Below are positions 1 through 8,491 of a DNA stretch of 64,000 nucleotides, piece after piece (position 1 is the stretch's first letter; every line of letters starts with the position of its first letter). This DNA is from Stutzerimonas stutzeri (lineage in GTDB: Bacteria > Pseudomonadota > Gammaproteobacteria > Pseudomonadales > Pseudomonadaceae). The notes under the pieces are model-generated. The model was not told the DNA's origin, did not search any database, and saw only the letters and a list, made by a program, of their open reading frames with translations. Where the stretch lies: NCBI GenBank assembly GCA_002339675.1, contig DDKB01000022.1:1-64000 (forward strand), read 5' to 3'. A program made the translations under genes and the position numbers.

Positions 1-511
1 AGGCGGCTTTTTCAGACCTTCCATAGGTGTATTCGTCCTTGTGCTTGAGCCGGGCCAGGCCGATCAGCGCCGAACTGTTGCGCGCCAGCGAATCGCTGAT
101 ATCGGCGACCAGCGGCAGACAGCCGTCGACGTCGATCGCCTTGCCCAGTCGCGCCTCGCCGAACAGCTCGGTGACCGCCTTCTTCGAGCGGCTGATGATG
201 CGGGCGGCGCGTTGCAGTTCGTCGCGTGCGCTGCAACGCGTGACAACGGCCGCTTTCGGCGTTTCGGGAGCCGCGGTGGCCGCCGGTGCTTCCGGCGCCG
301 CAGCCGACGCATCGGCCGGATCGGCCACATCGCCACCCTTGTCGGTGTCGATCCAGACGCCTGCCAGCCCGCTCTGGCGCAGCCGCGTCAGGTCGTCGGC
401 ATCCTCCACGACGAACCGGCTCTTCCAGAACGGATGCGACAGCCAGTTGCCCTCGAAGGCATGGATGTACATGCCGGCGCACACCGCCTGGGCAGGGATC
501 TTTTTCAGCAT
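1..511 (-). CDS. HD-GYP domain c-di-GMP phosphodiesterase, N-terminal part (cut by window edge)
   Basis: The leftward frame starts at ATG 511 (MLKKIPAQAVCAGMYIHAFE) and stays open for 170 residues to the window edge. Residues 1 to about 65 look like the DUF3391 domain that precedes HD-GYP domains, with the usual 'AGMYIHAFEGNWLSHPFW' type opening and a later 'GVWIDTDKG' element. An Ala/Pro-rich linker follows (about 66-95), then a helical stretch. The HD-GYP catalytic domain itself would lie beyond the window, so its HD and GYP residues cannot be checked. Proteins of this architecture hydrolyse cyclic di-GMP in the cytoplasm and affect motility and biofilm. The gene is divergent from dctB across about 200 bases. 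Confidence 0.8.
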   Translation of the reverse strand, partial: MLKKIPAQAVCAGMYIHAFEGNWLSHPFWKSRFVVEDADDLTRLRQSGLAGVWIDTDKGGDVADPADASAAAPEAPAATAAPETPKAAVVTRCSARDELQRAARIISRSKKAVTELFGEARLGKAIDVDGCLPLVADISDSLARNSSALIGLARLKHKDEYTYGRSEKAA

Positions 512-714
512 GGGCACCTCGTGACGTCGACACAGCAGCCGGCCCGGCTATCGGTGTGCATCCCTGCCGGTCGCCACCGGCTTGAAGCCTGGCGACCGAT
601 GCCATCATCCTGCCATCCTCCAGGCAGAGCTGTACATGCGCCGAAGGGTGTACAGGCCTTGGCGTCCGACGCGCGGTCTGCTTTACCATGCCGCCACCCC
701 CGTGCGAGTCGACC

Positions 715-2472
715 ATGCCCGTCCTGTCCAGCCGCAACCGCGTCGCCCTGATCGTTGGCCTGATCCTGCTCGGCCTGCTGCTGAGCATCTACTGGGCCGG
801 GCGCATCGCCGAACAGCGTGCCTGGGCCGAGCGCAGCCAGGAGGCACGCGGCCAACTCGAACTCTATGCCCAGGCCATCCACACCCAGGTCCAGCGGTTT
901 CGCTCGGTGCCGGCGCTGCTGGCGCTGGACAGCGATATCCGGGCACTGCTGGCCCGGCCGGACGACCGCGCGCTGCGTGAGCAGCTCAACCACCGGCTGG
1001 AGGAACAGAACCAGGCGGCCGGCTCCTCGGTGCTCTACCTGCTCGACCGCCATGGCGAGACGCTTGCGGCGAGCAACTGGCGCGACTGGACCAGCTTCGT
1101 CGGCAACAACTACGCCTTTCGCCCCTACTTCCTCGATGCGCTGCACAACGACTCCGGGCGCTACTTCGCGGTTGGCGTGACCACTGGCATACCCGGCTAT
1201 TTCCTTTCCAGTTCGGTGAAGAACGAGGCCGGCGAGGTGATCGGCGTGCTGGTGGTCAAGCTCGAGCTCGAGGATATGCAGCGCGAGTGGGTCGGGCAGT
1301 CCGGCATCCTGCTGATCGCCGATTCGCTGGACATCGTCATCCTCACCAACCGCCCCGCCTGGCGCTTCCGCTACCTGCGCCCGCTGGACGAGACGGTGCG
1401 CGCTCAGCTGGTGGCGGCCCGTCGCTATGCCGAGCAGAACCTGCAGCCCCTGGCCAGCCAGAGCCTGCGGCGCATCGCCGAGGACAGCGAGCGGCGCCTG
1501 GTCGAGGGGCCCGATGGCCGCCGTGAATACCTGTGGCAGCGCCTGGAACTGCCCGAAGAAGACTGGACCCTGCACCTGCTGCAGGAGCCCCAGCTGATTA
1601 CCGCCAGCGTGCGCAGCTATCGCCTGGCCGCGGCAGGGGTGTGGATGACCCTGGCGTTCCTGCTGCTCTACCTAGCCCAGCGGCGCAAGACCCGTCGCGT
1701 CGAGCAACACAGCCGCAGCGAGCTGGAACGCCTGGTCGAGGCGCGCACCCGCGAGCTGCGCACCGCCCAGGACGAGCTGGTGCACGCCGCGCGCATGGCC
1801 GCCCTGGGGCAGATGTCCGCCGCCCTCGCCCACGAGATCAACCAGCCGCTGACCGCCCTGCGCATGCAGCTGGCCAGCCAGCGCCTGCTGCTCGACAACG
1901 GCCGCACCGACGCCGTGCGCGAGGGCATTGGCCAGGTCGAGGACCTGCTCGAGCGCATGGCCGCGCTGACCAGCCACCTGAAAACCTTTGCCCGCAAGAG
2001 CCCGGCCGGCCTGCGCCAGCGCCTGAGCCTGGCCGACGTCCTCGACCAGGCCTTGCAGCTGCTCGGCCCACGCCTGCGCAACGATGGCATCGAAGTGCTG
2101 CGCCAGGTGCCAGCCGACGCCTGGGTCAGCGGCGACGGCATTCGTCTGGAGCAAGTGCTGATCAATCTGCTGACCAACGCACTCGACGCCATGCAGGGCC
2201 ACCCGCTGCGCCAACTGCGCATCGACTGCCGCCGCACGCAGCAGGGCTGGACGCTGCGCGTCGCCGACAGCGGCGGCGGCATCGCTGGCGAACACCTGGA
2301 CCAGGTCTTCGAGCCGTTCTTCACCACCAAACCGGTCGGCCAGGGCCTGGGCTTGGGGCTTGCGGTGTCCTACGGCATCGTCCGCGACCTGGGTGGCACC
2401 CTCGAGGTGAGCAACGATGCGCTCGGCGCGGTGTTCGAGCTGTCCCTGCCGGCGGCCGAGCCGGACGCGTAG
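715..2472 (+). CDS. dctB: C4-dicarboxylate sensor histidine kinase DctB
   Basis: A 585-residue membrane sensor kinase. A first membrane helix lies at about residues 6-27 and a second at about 304-322. The roughly 275 residues between them form a periplasmic PDC-type sensor, as in DctB of rhizobia and pseudomonads. Then come a coiled-coil linker, a HisKA domain with the phospho-accepting His373 in AALAHEINQPLTAL, and an HATPase domain with Asn488 (LLTNALDAM), DSGGGI and GQGLGLGLAVS. I chose ATG 715 over the in-frame ATG 688 because it starts directly before the first membrane helix. dctD follows 27 bases on. The dctPQM transporter genes it would control are not in this window. DctB is the best family match; the ligand is inferred. 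Confidence 0.88.
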   Translation: MPVLSSRNRVALIVGLILLGLLLSIYWAGRIAEQRAWAERSQEARGQLELYAQAIHTQVQRFRSVPALLALDSDIRALLARPDDRALREQLNHRLEEQNQAAGSSVLYLLDRHGETLAASNWRDWTSFVGNNYAFRPYFLDALHNDSGRYFAVGVTTGIPGYFLSSSVKNEAGEVIGVLVVKLELEDMQREWVGQSGILLIADSLDIVILTNRPAWRFRYLRPLDETVRAQLVAARRYAEQNLQPLASQSLRRIAEDSERRLVEGPDGRREYLWQRLELPEEDWTLHLLQEPQLITASVRSYRLAAAGVWMTLAFLLLYLAQRRKTRRVEQHSRSELERLVEARTRELRTAQDELVHAARMAALGQMSAALAHEINQPLTALRMQLASQRLLLDNGRTDAVREGIGQVEDLLERMAALTSHLKTFARKSPAGLRQRLSLADVLDQALQLLGPRLRNDGIEVLRQVPADAWVSGDGIRLEQVLINLLTNALDAMQGHPLRQLRIDCRRTQQGWTLRVADSGGGIAGEHLDQVFEPFFTTKPVGQGLGLGLAVSYGIVRDLGGTLEVSNDALGAVFELSLPAAEPDA

Positions 2473-2499
2473 ACTGGCAGCAGCCAGGAGGAATGCGAC

Positions 2500-3858
2500 A
2501 TGAGCGGTCAGGTCATCTTCATCGACGACGAAGCGGCGATCCGTCAGGCCGTGCAGCAATGGCTGGAACTGTCGGGCTTCAGCGTGCGCACCTGCGCCAG
2601 CGCGCAGCAGGCCCTGGGGCTGATCGATCGCGACTTCCCCGGCGTGCTCATCAGTGACGTGCGCATGCCCGATCTGGATGGCCTCGGGCTGCTGGAACGG
2701 CTGGTGGCGCTGGACCCGGAGCTGCCGGTCATCATGGTCACGGGCCACGGCGATGTGCCCATGGCGGTGCAGGCACTGCGCCAGGGCGCCTACGACTTCA
2801 TCGAAAAGCCCTTCACCCCCGAGCGCCTGCTCGACAGCGTGCGCCGCGCCCAGGACAAGCGCCGGCTGGTCTGCGAGAACCGCCAGCTGCGCGAGCAGTT
2901 CACCCGCAAGGGGCGCATCGAATCCATGCTGCTCGGCGTCTCGCGCGGCATGGAACACCTCCGGCGGCAGGTACTGGAACTGGCCGGCACCAACGTCAAC
3001 GTGCTGATCCGCGGCGATACCGGCAGCGGCAAGGAACAGGTCGCGCGCTGCCTGCACGACTTCAGCCCGCGGGCGCGCCACCCCTTCGTCGCGCTGAACT
3101 GCGCGGCCATCCCGGAAACCATCTTCGAGAGCGAGCTGTTCGGCCATGAGAGCGGCGCCTTTACCGGCGCCCAGGGCAAGCGCATCGGCCGCATCGAGCA
3201 TGCCCACGGCGGCACCCTGTTTCTCGACGAGATCGAAAGCATGCCGCTGGCCCAGCAGGTCAAGCTGCTGCGCGTGCTGCAGGAACGAACCCTGGAGCGG
3301 CTCGGCTCGAACCGCAGCATCGAGGTCGACCTGCGCGTCATCAGCGCGGCCAAGCCGGACCTGCTCGACGAAGTACGCAGCGGGCGCTTCCGCGAGGATC
3401 TGCTGTATCGCCTGAACGTCGCCGAACTGCACATCCCGCCACTGCGCGAGCGCCGCGAAGACATCCCGTTGCTGTTCGAACACTTCGCCAGCCAGGCCGC
3501 CCAGCGCCACGGCCGCGACCCGGTGCCGGCCAGCCCCGCCGAGCTGGCGCAGCTGCTCGGCCACGACTGGCCGGGCAACGTCCGCGAACTGATCAACGCC
3601 GCCGAACGCCACGCACTCGGCCTGACCCCGCCGCCCGCGGCCGGCACTTCCCCCGCCGCTGCCGCCAGCGCCTCGCTCGCCGAACAGATGGAAGCCTTCG
3701 AGGCGCAATGCCTGCACAGCGCCCTGCAGCAGCACAAAGGCAACATCGCCGAAGTGATGAACCAACTGCAGCTGCCGCGCCGCACCCTCAACGAAAAGAT
3801 GCAGCGCCACGGCCTCTCCCGCAGCGACTACCTGCCGGCGGGCAGCGGCGAAAGCTGA
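2500..3858 (+). CDS. dctD: sigma-54 response regulator DctD
   Basis: A 452-residue NtrC-family activator. It has a receiver domain with phosphorylatable Asp53 (LISDVRMPD), a sigma-54 AAA+ domain with Walker A GDTGSGKE at 172-179 and the sigma-54 contact loop GAFTGA at 219-224, and a C-terminal Fis-type helix-turn-helix ending in LPRRTLNEKMQRHGL. All key residues are present, so it should activate RNA polymerase-sigma-54 promoters when phosphorylated by the adjacent DctB. A good ribosome site (caggagg) precedes ATG 2500. In the family the targets are C4-dicarboxylate uptake genes. No sigma-54 promoter for such genes is visible nearby, so the target lies elsewhere. Confidence 0.9.
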   Translation: MSGQVIFIDDEAAIRQAVQQWLELSGFSVRTCASAQQALGLIDRDFPGVLISDVRMPDLDGLGLLERLVALDPELPVIMVTGHGDVPMAVQALRQGAYDFIEKPFTPERLLDSVRRAQDKRRLVCENRQLREQFTRKGRIESMLLGVSRGMEHLRRQVLELAGTNVNVLIRGDTGSGKEQVARCLHDFSPRARHPFVALNCAAIPETIFESELFGHESGAFTGAQGKRIGRIEHAHGGTLFLDEIESMPLAQQVKLLRVLQERTLERLGSNRSIEVDLRVISAAKPDLLDEVRSGRFREDLLYRLNVAELHIPPLRERREDIPLLFEHFASQAAQRHGRDPVPASPAELAQLLGHDWPGNVRELINAAERHALGLTPPPAAGTSPAAAASASLAEQMEAFEAQCLHSALQQHKGNIAEVMNQLQLPRRTLNEKMQRHGLSRSDYLPAGSGES

Positions 3859-3888
3859 TCCGGCACGCTGCCACAACGCAGTCCCCGC

Positions 3889-4012
3889 AAGCGGCATTCC
3901 GCTTCAGCCCACCACTCAGCCCCAAGGATGGGACGCATGGCTTCGCAATCGGCCCCCCGCATCGCCTTCGCTGGCTCTCGCACTCGGAGCGCCACTGGTG
4001 GGCTGAAGCCCA
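3889..4012. repeat. REP-like inverted repeats in the dctD-ptxS gap
   Basis: The 364-base gap after dctD holds no convincing gene. It contains a small hairpin, AAGCGG-CATT-CCGCTT (3889-3904), without a U-run. It also contains a 14-base inverted pair, GCTTCAGCCCACCA (3901-3914) and TGGTGGGCTGAAGC (3996-4009), enclosing about 80 bases. The GGTGGGCTGAAGC core recurs after kguD near 9491, which marks it as a dispersed REP-like family. The rest of the gap is ptxS promoter DNA. Confidence 0.6.
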
Positions 4013-4169
4013 CCAATCCGTACGCAATATGGAAAAATGCGGCCTTCCGGATCTGTCGCACTTAGGCGCCACGGAGACGCTGGGCTGCTGCATCCGGGCA
4101 TTGCGCACGCGACCGCTGGTCGCCGCACGGGCACGGAGGCCTTGACCTGCGACCGGGTTCCGGAGTTTC

Positions 4170-4185
4170 CTGAAACCGGTTTCAG
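4170..4185. promoter_or_regulatory. PtxS operator 1 (before ptxS)
   Basis: A perfect 16-base palindrome, CTGAAACCGGTTTCAG, ends 37 bases before the ptxS start codon. Its core TGAAACCGGTTTCA is the published PtxS site of Pseudomonas. The identical 16 bases recur before kguE. It predicts autorepression of ptxS that is relieved by 2-ketogluconate. Confidence 0.9.
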
Positions 4186-4222
4186 AGCCAGACAATAAAT
4201 TCAAGAAAGCAGGTTTCAGCCC

Positions 4223-5248
4223 GTGAATTCTTTCTCCGCCGCCCAGCGCAGCCGCGTGACTATGCTCGATGTCGCCGAACGCGCCGGGGTATCCAAGGCC
4301 AGCGTCTCGCGTTTCATTGGCGAAGACCGCGCCCTGCTCTCCGATGCCATCGCCCAACGTATCGAGCAGGCGATTGCGGAGCTGGGTTATCGCCCGAACC
4401 AGATGGCCCGCGGTCTCAAGCGCGGCCGCACTCGTCTGATCGGCATGCTGGTAGCCGATATCCGCAACCCCTATTCGATTGCCGTGATGCACGGCGTGGA
4501 AACCGCCTGCCGGCGCCACGGCTACAGCCTGGTGGTGTGCAACACCGATCGCGACGACGAGCAGGAACGCCAGCACCTGGCGCTGCTGCGCGCTTACAAC
4601 ATCGAAGGCTTGATCGTGAACACCCTCGGCCACCACCGCGACGAGCTGCTGGAGCTGCGCCGAGAAATGCCCCTGGTCCTGGTCGACCGCAAGGTCGATC
4701 GGCTCGACAGCGACCTGGTCGGCCTGGACAACCCCGCCGCCGTCGACATGGCCCTCGATCACCTCGAGGCGCGCGGTTACCGCGACCTGCTGCTGGTGAC
4801 CGAGCCGATCGATGGCACCAGCTCGCGCATCGAGCGGGTCGAGCGTTTCCAGGCCGGCATCGAGCAGCGCTCTGCCCTGCGCGGCGCCGTGGTGGACACC
4901 CGCGAGGGCCTGGAGACACGCATCGGCGCCTTCCTGGCCCAGCCGGACCATGGTCCCAAGGCCCTGTTCTGCGCCAACGGCATCGCCGCGCTGGCGGCCA
5001 CTCAGGTGTTGCGCGAGCTGGGCTGCCAGCTGTTCGACGACATTGGCCTGCTCGCCCTCGACGACCTCGACTGGTACCCGCTGGTGGGCAGCGGCATCAG
5101 CGCCCTGGCGCAACCCACCGCCGAGATCGGCGCCAGCGCGTTCGACTGCCTGCTCAAGCGGCTGCGCGGCGACAGTGGCCCGGCACGCACCCTCGATTTC
5201 TCGCCGCGATTGATCGAGCGCGGCTCCACCCGTGGCGCTGGACGCTAA
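4223..5248 (+). CDS. ptxS: LacI-family 2-ketogluconate repressor PtxS
   Basis: A 341-residue LacI/GalR repressor. Residues about 12-60 form the DNA-binding headpiece (VTMLDVAERAGVSKASVSRF, then the hinge-helix region NQMARGLKRGRTRLIG). The rest is a periplasmic-binding-protein-like effector domain with VADIRNPYSIAVMHGVE. The match to PtxS rests on position: it heads kguEKTD in the order known from P. aeruginosa, and PtxS palindromes lie before it and before kguE. In characterised pseudomonads PtxS represses itself and the kgu genes until it binds 2-ketogluconate. The ATG start is preceded by a weak ribosome site (gaaagcagg), but the HTH begins only about 12 residues in, which fits family length. 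Confidence 0.9.
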   Translation: MNSFSAAQRSRVTMLDVAERAGVSKASVSRFIGEDRALLSDAIAQRIEQAIAELGYRPNQMARGLKRGRTRLIGMLVADIRNPYSIAVMHGVETACRRHGYSLVVCNTDRDDEQERQHLALLRAYNIEGLIVNTLGHHRDELLELRREMPLVLVDRKVDRLDSDLVGLDNPAAVDMALDHLEARGYRDLLLVTEPIDGTSSRIERVERFQAGIEQRSALRGAVVDTREGLETRIGAFLAQPDHGPKALFCANGIAALAATQVLRELGCQLFDDIGLLALDDLDWYPLVGSGISALAQPTAEIGASAFDCLLKRLRGDSGPARTLDFSPRLIERGSTRGAGR

Positions 5249-5304
5249 GCCGCAAGGGCCTCGCACATGAGGCCCTGAGCAAGGCGAAATTTTTTTACGC
5301 GAAA

Positions 5305-5320
5305 CTGAAACCGGTTTCAG
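5305..5320. promoter_or_regulatory. PtxS operator 2 (before kguE)
   Basis: An exact second copy of CTGAAACCGGTTTCAG. Its last two bases run into the kguE ribosome site (agaggag, 5319-5325), 12 bases before the ATG. A repressor bound here would cover the initiation region of the kguEKTD transcript. The AT-rich stretch gaaatttttttacg just upstream (5286-5299) is the likely promoter spacer region. Confidence 0.9.
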
Positions 5321-5332
5321 AGGAGCACAACA

Positions 5333-6115
5333 ATGCATAAACCACCCGTCTCCATCAGCCTCTCCAGCTACGGCGCTGACCTGGTCCGCGCGCGCGGCCA
5401 GGGCAGCTTCGTCGATCTGCTGGCCGCTGCCGGTGCGTCGCGAATCGAGTGGCGCGAAGAACTGCTGACCACCGAACAGGCCGGCGAACTGGCCGCAGGC
5501 GCGCGTGCCAAAGGGCTGTGCAGCATCTATTCGTCGCCGCTGGAGCTGTGGCTCGCCGATCAGCCAGCGCCCAATCCCGCCCTGCTGACTGCGCTGCGGC
5601 GCGCCGAGGCCTTCGGCTCGACCTGGCTGAAGGTCTCCCTTGGCCACTTCAGCGACGCCCACGATCTGTCGGCACTGGCCGCCGCACTCGCCGACAGCCC
5701 GGTGCAGTTGCTGGTCGAGAACGACCAGACCCCGCAAGGCGGGCGGATCGAGCCCTTGCAGCGCTTCTTCTCGGCGGTCGAACAACGGGGCCTGCCCATC
5801 GGCATGACCTTCGACATCGGCAACTGGCAGTGGCAGGAGCAGTCGGTACACCTCGCCGCGCGCCAGCTCGGTCGCTACGTGTCCTACGTGCATTGCAAGG
5901 CGGTGACGCGCCGTGCCGATGGCAAGCTGGTCGCCATCCCACCCGCCATGGCCGACCTGCCGCTGTGGGAGTTGCTGCTCGAGCAGATGCCGGCCGGCGT
6001 GATGCGCGCCGCCGAGTACCCGCTGCAAGGCGATGACCTGCTGCAATTGACCACCGACCACGTCGCCGTCCTGTCCCGTCTTGGCCAGCCGCACCGGGAG
6101 GCCGCCCATGTCTGA
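5333..6115 (+). CDS. kguE: 2-ketogluconate utilisation protein KguE (sugar isomerase/epimerase fold)
   Basis: A 260-residue protein of the xylose-isomerase-like TIM-barrel family (AP endonuclease 2 superfamily). Metal-site style motifs are present, such as LLVENDQTPQGG, MTFDIGNWQWQ and YVHCKAV, which supply the acidic and His residues usual for this fold. It is the first gene of the kgu operon, directly after a PtxS operator and a strong ribosome site. KguE is annotated as an epimerase/isomerase-like protein, but its exact reaction in 2-ketogluconate catabolism is not firmly established. Its stop overlaps the kguK start by 8 bases, suggesting coupled translation. Confidence 0.88.
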   Translation: MHKPPVSISLSSYGADLVRARGQGSFVDLLAAAGASRIEWREELLTTEQAGELAAGARAKGLCSIYSSPLELWLADQPAPNPALLTALRRAEAFGSTWLKVSLGHFSDAHDLSALAAALADSPVQLLVENDQTPQGGRIEPLQRFFSAVEQRGLPIGMTFDIGNWQWQEQSVHLAARQLGRYVSYVHCKAVTRRADGKLVAIPPAMADLPLWELLLEQMPAGVMRAAEYPLQGDDLLQLTTDHVAVLSRLGQPHREAAHV

Positions 6116-7118
6116 GTTCGATGTCCTCTCCTTCGGCGAAACCATGGCGATGCTGGTGGCCGAACAGACCGGTGACCTGGCCAGCGTCGAGCACTTCCAC
6201 AAGCGCATCGCCGGCGCCGACAGCAACGTTGCCATCGGCCTGTCGCGGCTGGGCTTCAAGGTGGCCTGGCTGAGCCGGATCGGCGCCGATTCCCTCGGCC
6301 GCTTCGTGGTGCAGACGCTGGAGCGCGAAGGCCTGGATTGCCGTCACGTGGCGGTCGACCCGGCGCACCCGACCGGCTTCCAGTTCAAGTCGCGCAGCGA
6401 CGATGGCAGCGACCCGCAGGTCGAGTATTTCCGCCGCGGCTCGGCGGCCAGCCACCTGTCGATCGACTCCATCGCGTCGGCGCTGCTCGAGGCCCGCCAC
6501 CTGCATGCCACCGGCATCGTCCCGGCGCTGTCGATCACCGCCCGCGAGATGGCCTTCGAGCTGATGACACGTATGCGCGACGCCGGCCGCAGCCTGTCCT
6601 TCGACCCCAACCTGCGGCCCAGTTTGTGGGACAGCGAGTCGACCATGATCCGCGAGATCAACCGCCTCGCCGCCCTCGCCCATTGGGTCCTGCCCGGGCT
6701 CGCCGAGGGCCGCGTGCTGACCGGCTTCGACGATCCGGCCGACATCGCCGCCTTCTATCTGGATCAGGGCGCCAGCGCGGTTGTGATCAAGCTTGGCGCA
6801 GAGGGCGCCTACTACCGCACGGCCGACGCGCAGGGCTTCGTCGCTGCGGTGCCGAACGTTCAGGTAGTGGACACCGTCGGCGCCGGCGATGGCTTCGCTG
6901 TCGGCCTGATCAGCGCGCTGTTGGAAGGCCAGGGCCTCGACGACGCGGTGCAGCGCGCCAACTGGATCGGCAGCCGCGCGGTACAGAGCCGCGGCGACAT
7001 GGAGGGCCTGCCGACCCGTGCCGAGCTCTCGGCCGCCTTCGACGGCCTCGTTCGGGAAGCGGCCCAGGTCCCGCTAGCTGCCGGCGCATCCGGCATCAGG
7101 CGCGTCATCGGGGCCTGA
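6108..7118 (+). CDS. kguK: 2-ketogluconate kinase KguK (PfkB family)
   Basis: A 336-residue PfkB carbohydrate kinase. The N-terminal SFGETMAMLVAE and AGADSNVAIGLSRLG match the ribokinase-like substrate side. The C-terminal signature DTVGAGDGFAVG places GAGDG at 258-262 with catalytic base Asp261. It should phosphorylate 2-ketogluconate with ATP to 2-keto-6-phosphogluconate in the cytoplasm. I chose ATG 6108, inside the end of kguE and behind gggagg, over the in-frame ATG 6081. KDG kinases belong to the same family, but the operon context decides for KguK. Confidence 0.9.
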   Translation: MSEFDVLSFGETMAMLVAEQTGDLASVEHFHKRIAGADSNVAIGLSRLGFKVAWLSRIGADSLGRFVVQTLEREGLDCRHVAVDPAHPTGFQFKSRSDDGSDPQVEYFRRGSAASHLSIDSIASALLEARHLHATGIVPALSITAREMAFELMTRMRDAGRSLSFDPNLRPSLWDSESTMIREINRLAALAHWVLPGLAEGRVLTGFDDPADIAAFYLDQGASAVVIKLGAEGAYYRTADAQGFVAAVPNVQVVDTVGAGDGFAVGLISALLEGQGLDDAVQRANWIGSRAVQSRGDMEGLPTRAELSAAFDGLVREAAQVPLAAGASGIRRVIGA

Positions 7119-7179
7119 CCGACACAACCATCCACCCACACCTGTTGCACACAAAAACAACACGCTCAGGAGTCATGCC

Positions 7180-8478
7180 ATGCAAACGCGCAACCTCGCC
7201 ACCCGCCGCTGGTGGTACATCATGCCCATCGTCTTCATCACCTACAGCCTGGCCTACCTGGACCGCGCCAACTACGGCTTCGCCGCCGCCTCGGGCATGG
7301 CCGAAGACCTGATGATCACGCCCGGGATGTCATCGCTGCTGGGCGCGCTGTTCTTTCTCGGCTACTTCTTCTTCCAGGTGCCGGGGGCGATCTATGCGCA
7401 GAAGCGCAGCGTGAAGAAGCTGATCTTCGTCAGCCTGATCCTCTGGGGCTCGCTGGCGACCCTGACCGGCATGGTCTCCAACGCCTACTGGCTGGTGGTG
7501 ATTCGCTTCATGCTCGGGGTGGTCGAGGCCGCCGTGATGCCGGCCATGCTGGTGTACCTGTGTCACTGGTTCACCCGCGCCGAACGCTCGCGTGCCAATA
7601 CGTTCCTGATTCTCGGCAACCCGGTAACCATGCTGTGGATGTCGGTGGTTTCCGGTTATCTGGTGGACCAATTCGACTGGCGCTGGATGTTCATCATCGA
7701 AGGCCTGCCGGCGGTGCTCTGGGCCTTCATCTGGTGGCGCCTGGCCGATGACCGCCCGGCCCAGGCCAAGTGGCTCAACGACCAGGAAAAACAGGACCTG
7801 GAAAGCGCACTGGCCGCCGAACAGGTCGGCATCAAAGCGGTGAAGAACTACGCCGAGGCGTTCCGCTCGCCGAAGGTGATCATCCTTGCCCTGCAGTTCT
7901 TCTGCTGGAGCGTCGGCGTCTACGGCTTCGTGCTGTGGCTGCCGTCGATCCTCAAGGCGGGCCAGCAGATGAACATGGTCGAAGCCGGCTGGCTGTCGGC
8001 ACTGCCTTACCTGGCCGCGGTGATCGCCATGCTGCTGGTGTCCTGGGCCTCGGACAAGGCGCAGAAGCGCAAGCGCTTCGTCTGGCCGCCGCTGCTGATC
8101 GCCTCCGTTGCCTTCTATGCATCGTACCTGTTGGGCGCCGAGCACTTCTGGTGGTCCTACAGCCTGCTGGTGCTCGCCGGGGCCTGCATGTACGCCCCCT
8201 ATGGACCGTTCTTCGCCATCGTCCCGGAAATCCTGCCGGCCAACGTCGCCGGCGGCGCCATGGCGCTGATCAACTGCATGGGCGCGCTGGGATCGTTCGG
8301 CGGTTCGTACCTGGTGGGCTACCTCAACGGCTCCACCGGCTCGCCCGCCATGTCCTTCCTGCTGATGAGTGGCGCGCTGCTGCTGTCGGTGGTGCTGACC
8401 CTGGCGCTCAAGCCCGGCGCCAGCGACCGCACCGCACGCACTACCGCGACGCCCCTTTCGGCCACCGCTCGTCCCTGA
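7180..8478 (+). CDS. kguT: 2-ketogluconate MFS transporter KguT
   Basis: A 432-residue, 12-helix major facilitator of the anion:cation symporter group. The opening WYIMPIVFITYSLAYLDRAN followed by FFLGYFFFQVPGA is typical of hexuronate, tartrate and ketogluconate transporters. It sits in the inner membrane and should import 2-ketogluconate by proton symport. A 61-base gap with a good ribosome site (caggag) separates it from kguK, and kguD follows 13 bases on. The substrate is assigned from the operon. Confidence 0.9.
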   Translation: MQTRNLATRRWWYIMPIVFITYSLAYLDRANYGFAAASGMAEDLMITPGMSSLLGALFFLGYFFFQVPGAIYAQKRSVKKLIFVSLILWGSLATLTGMVSNAYWLVVIRFMLGVVEAAVMPAMLVYLCHWFTRAERSRANTFLILGNPVTMLWMSVVSGYLVDQFDWRWMFIIEGLPAVLWAFIWWRLADDRPAQAKWLNDQEKQDLESALAAEQVGIKAVKNYAEAFRSPKVIILALQFFCWSVGVYGFVLWLPSILKAGQQMNMVEAGWLSALPYLAAVIAMLLVSWASDKAQKRKRFVWPPLLIASVAFYASYLLGAEHFWWSYSLLVLAGACMYAPYGPFFAIVPEILPANVAGGAMALINCMGALGSFGGSYLVGYLNGSTGSPAMSFLLMSGALLLSVVLTLALKPGASDRTARTTATPLSATARP

Positions 8479-8491
8479 TTCGAGGATCCTC

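Noticed and set aside
1672..6259. Long minus-strand frames (741 and 823 codons) opposite dctB, dctD, ptxS and kgu genes
   Set aside because: They cover the non-coding strand of recognised genes, cross intergenic repeats and operators, and have no recognisable domains.
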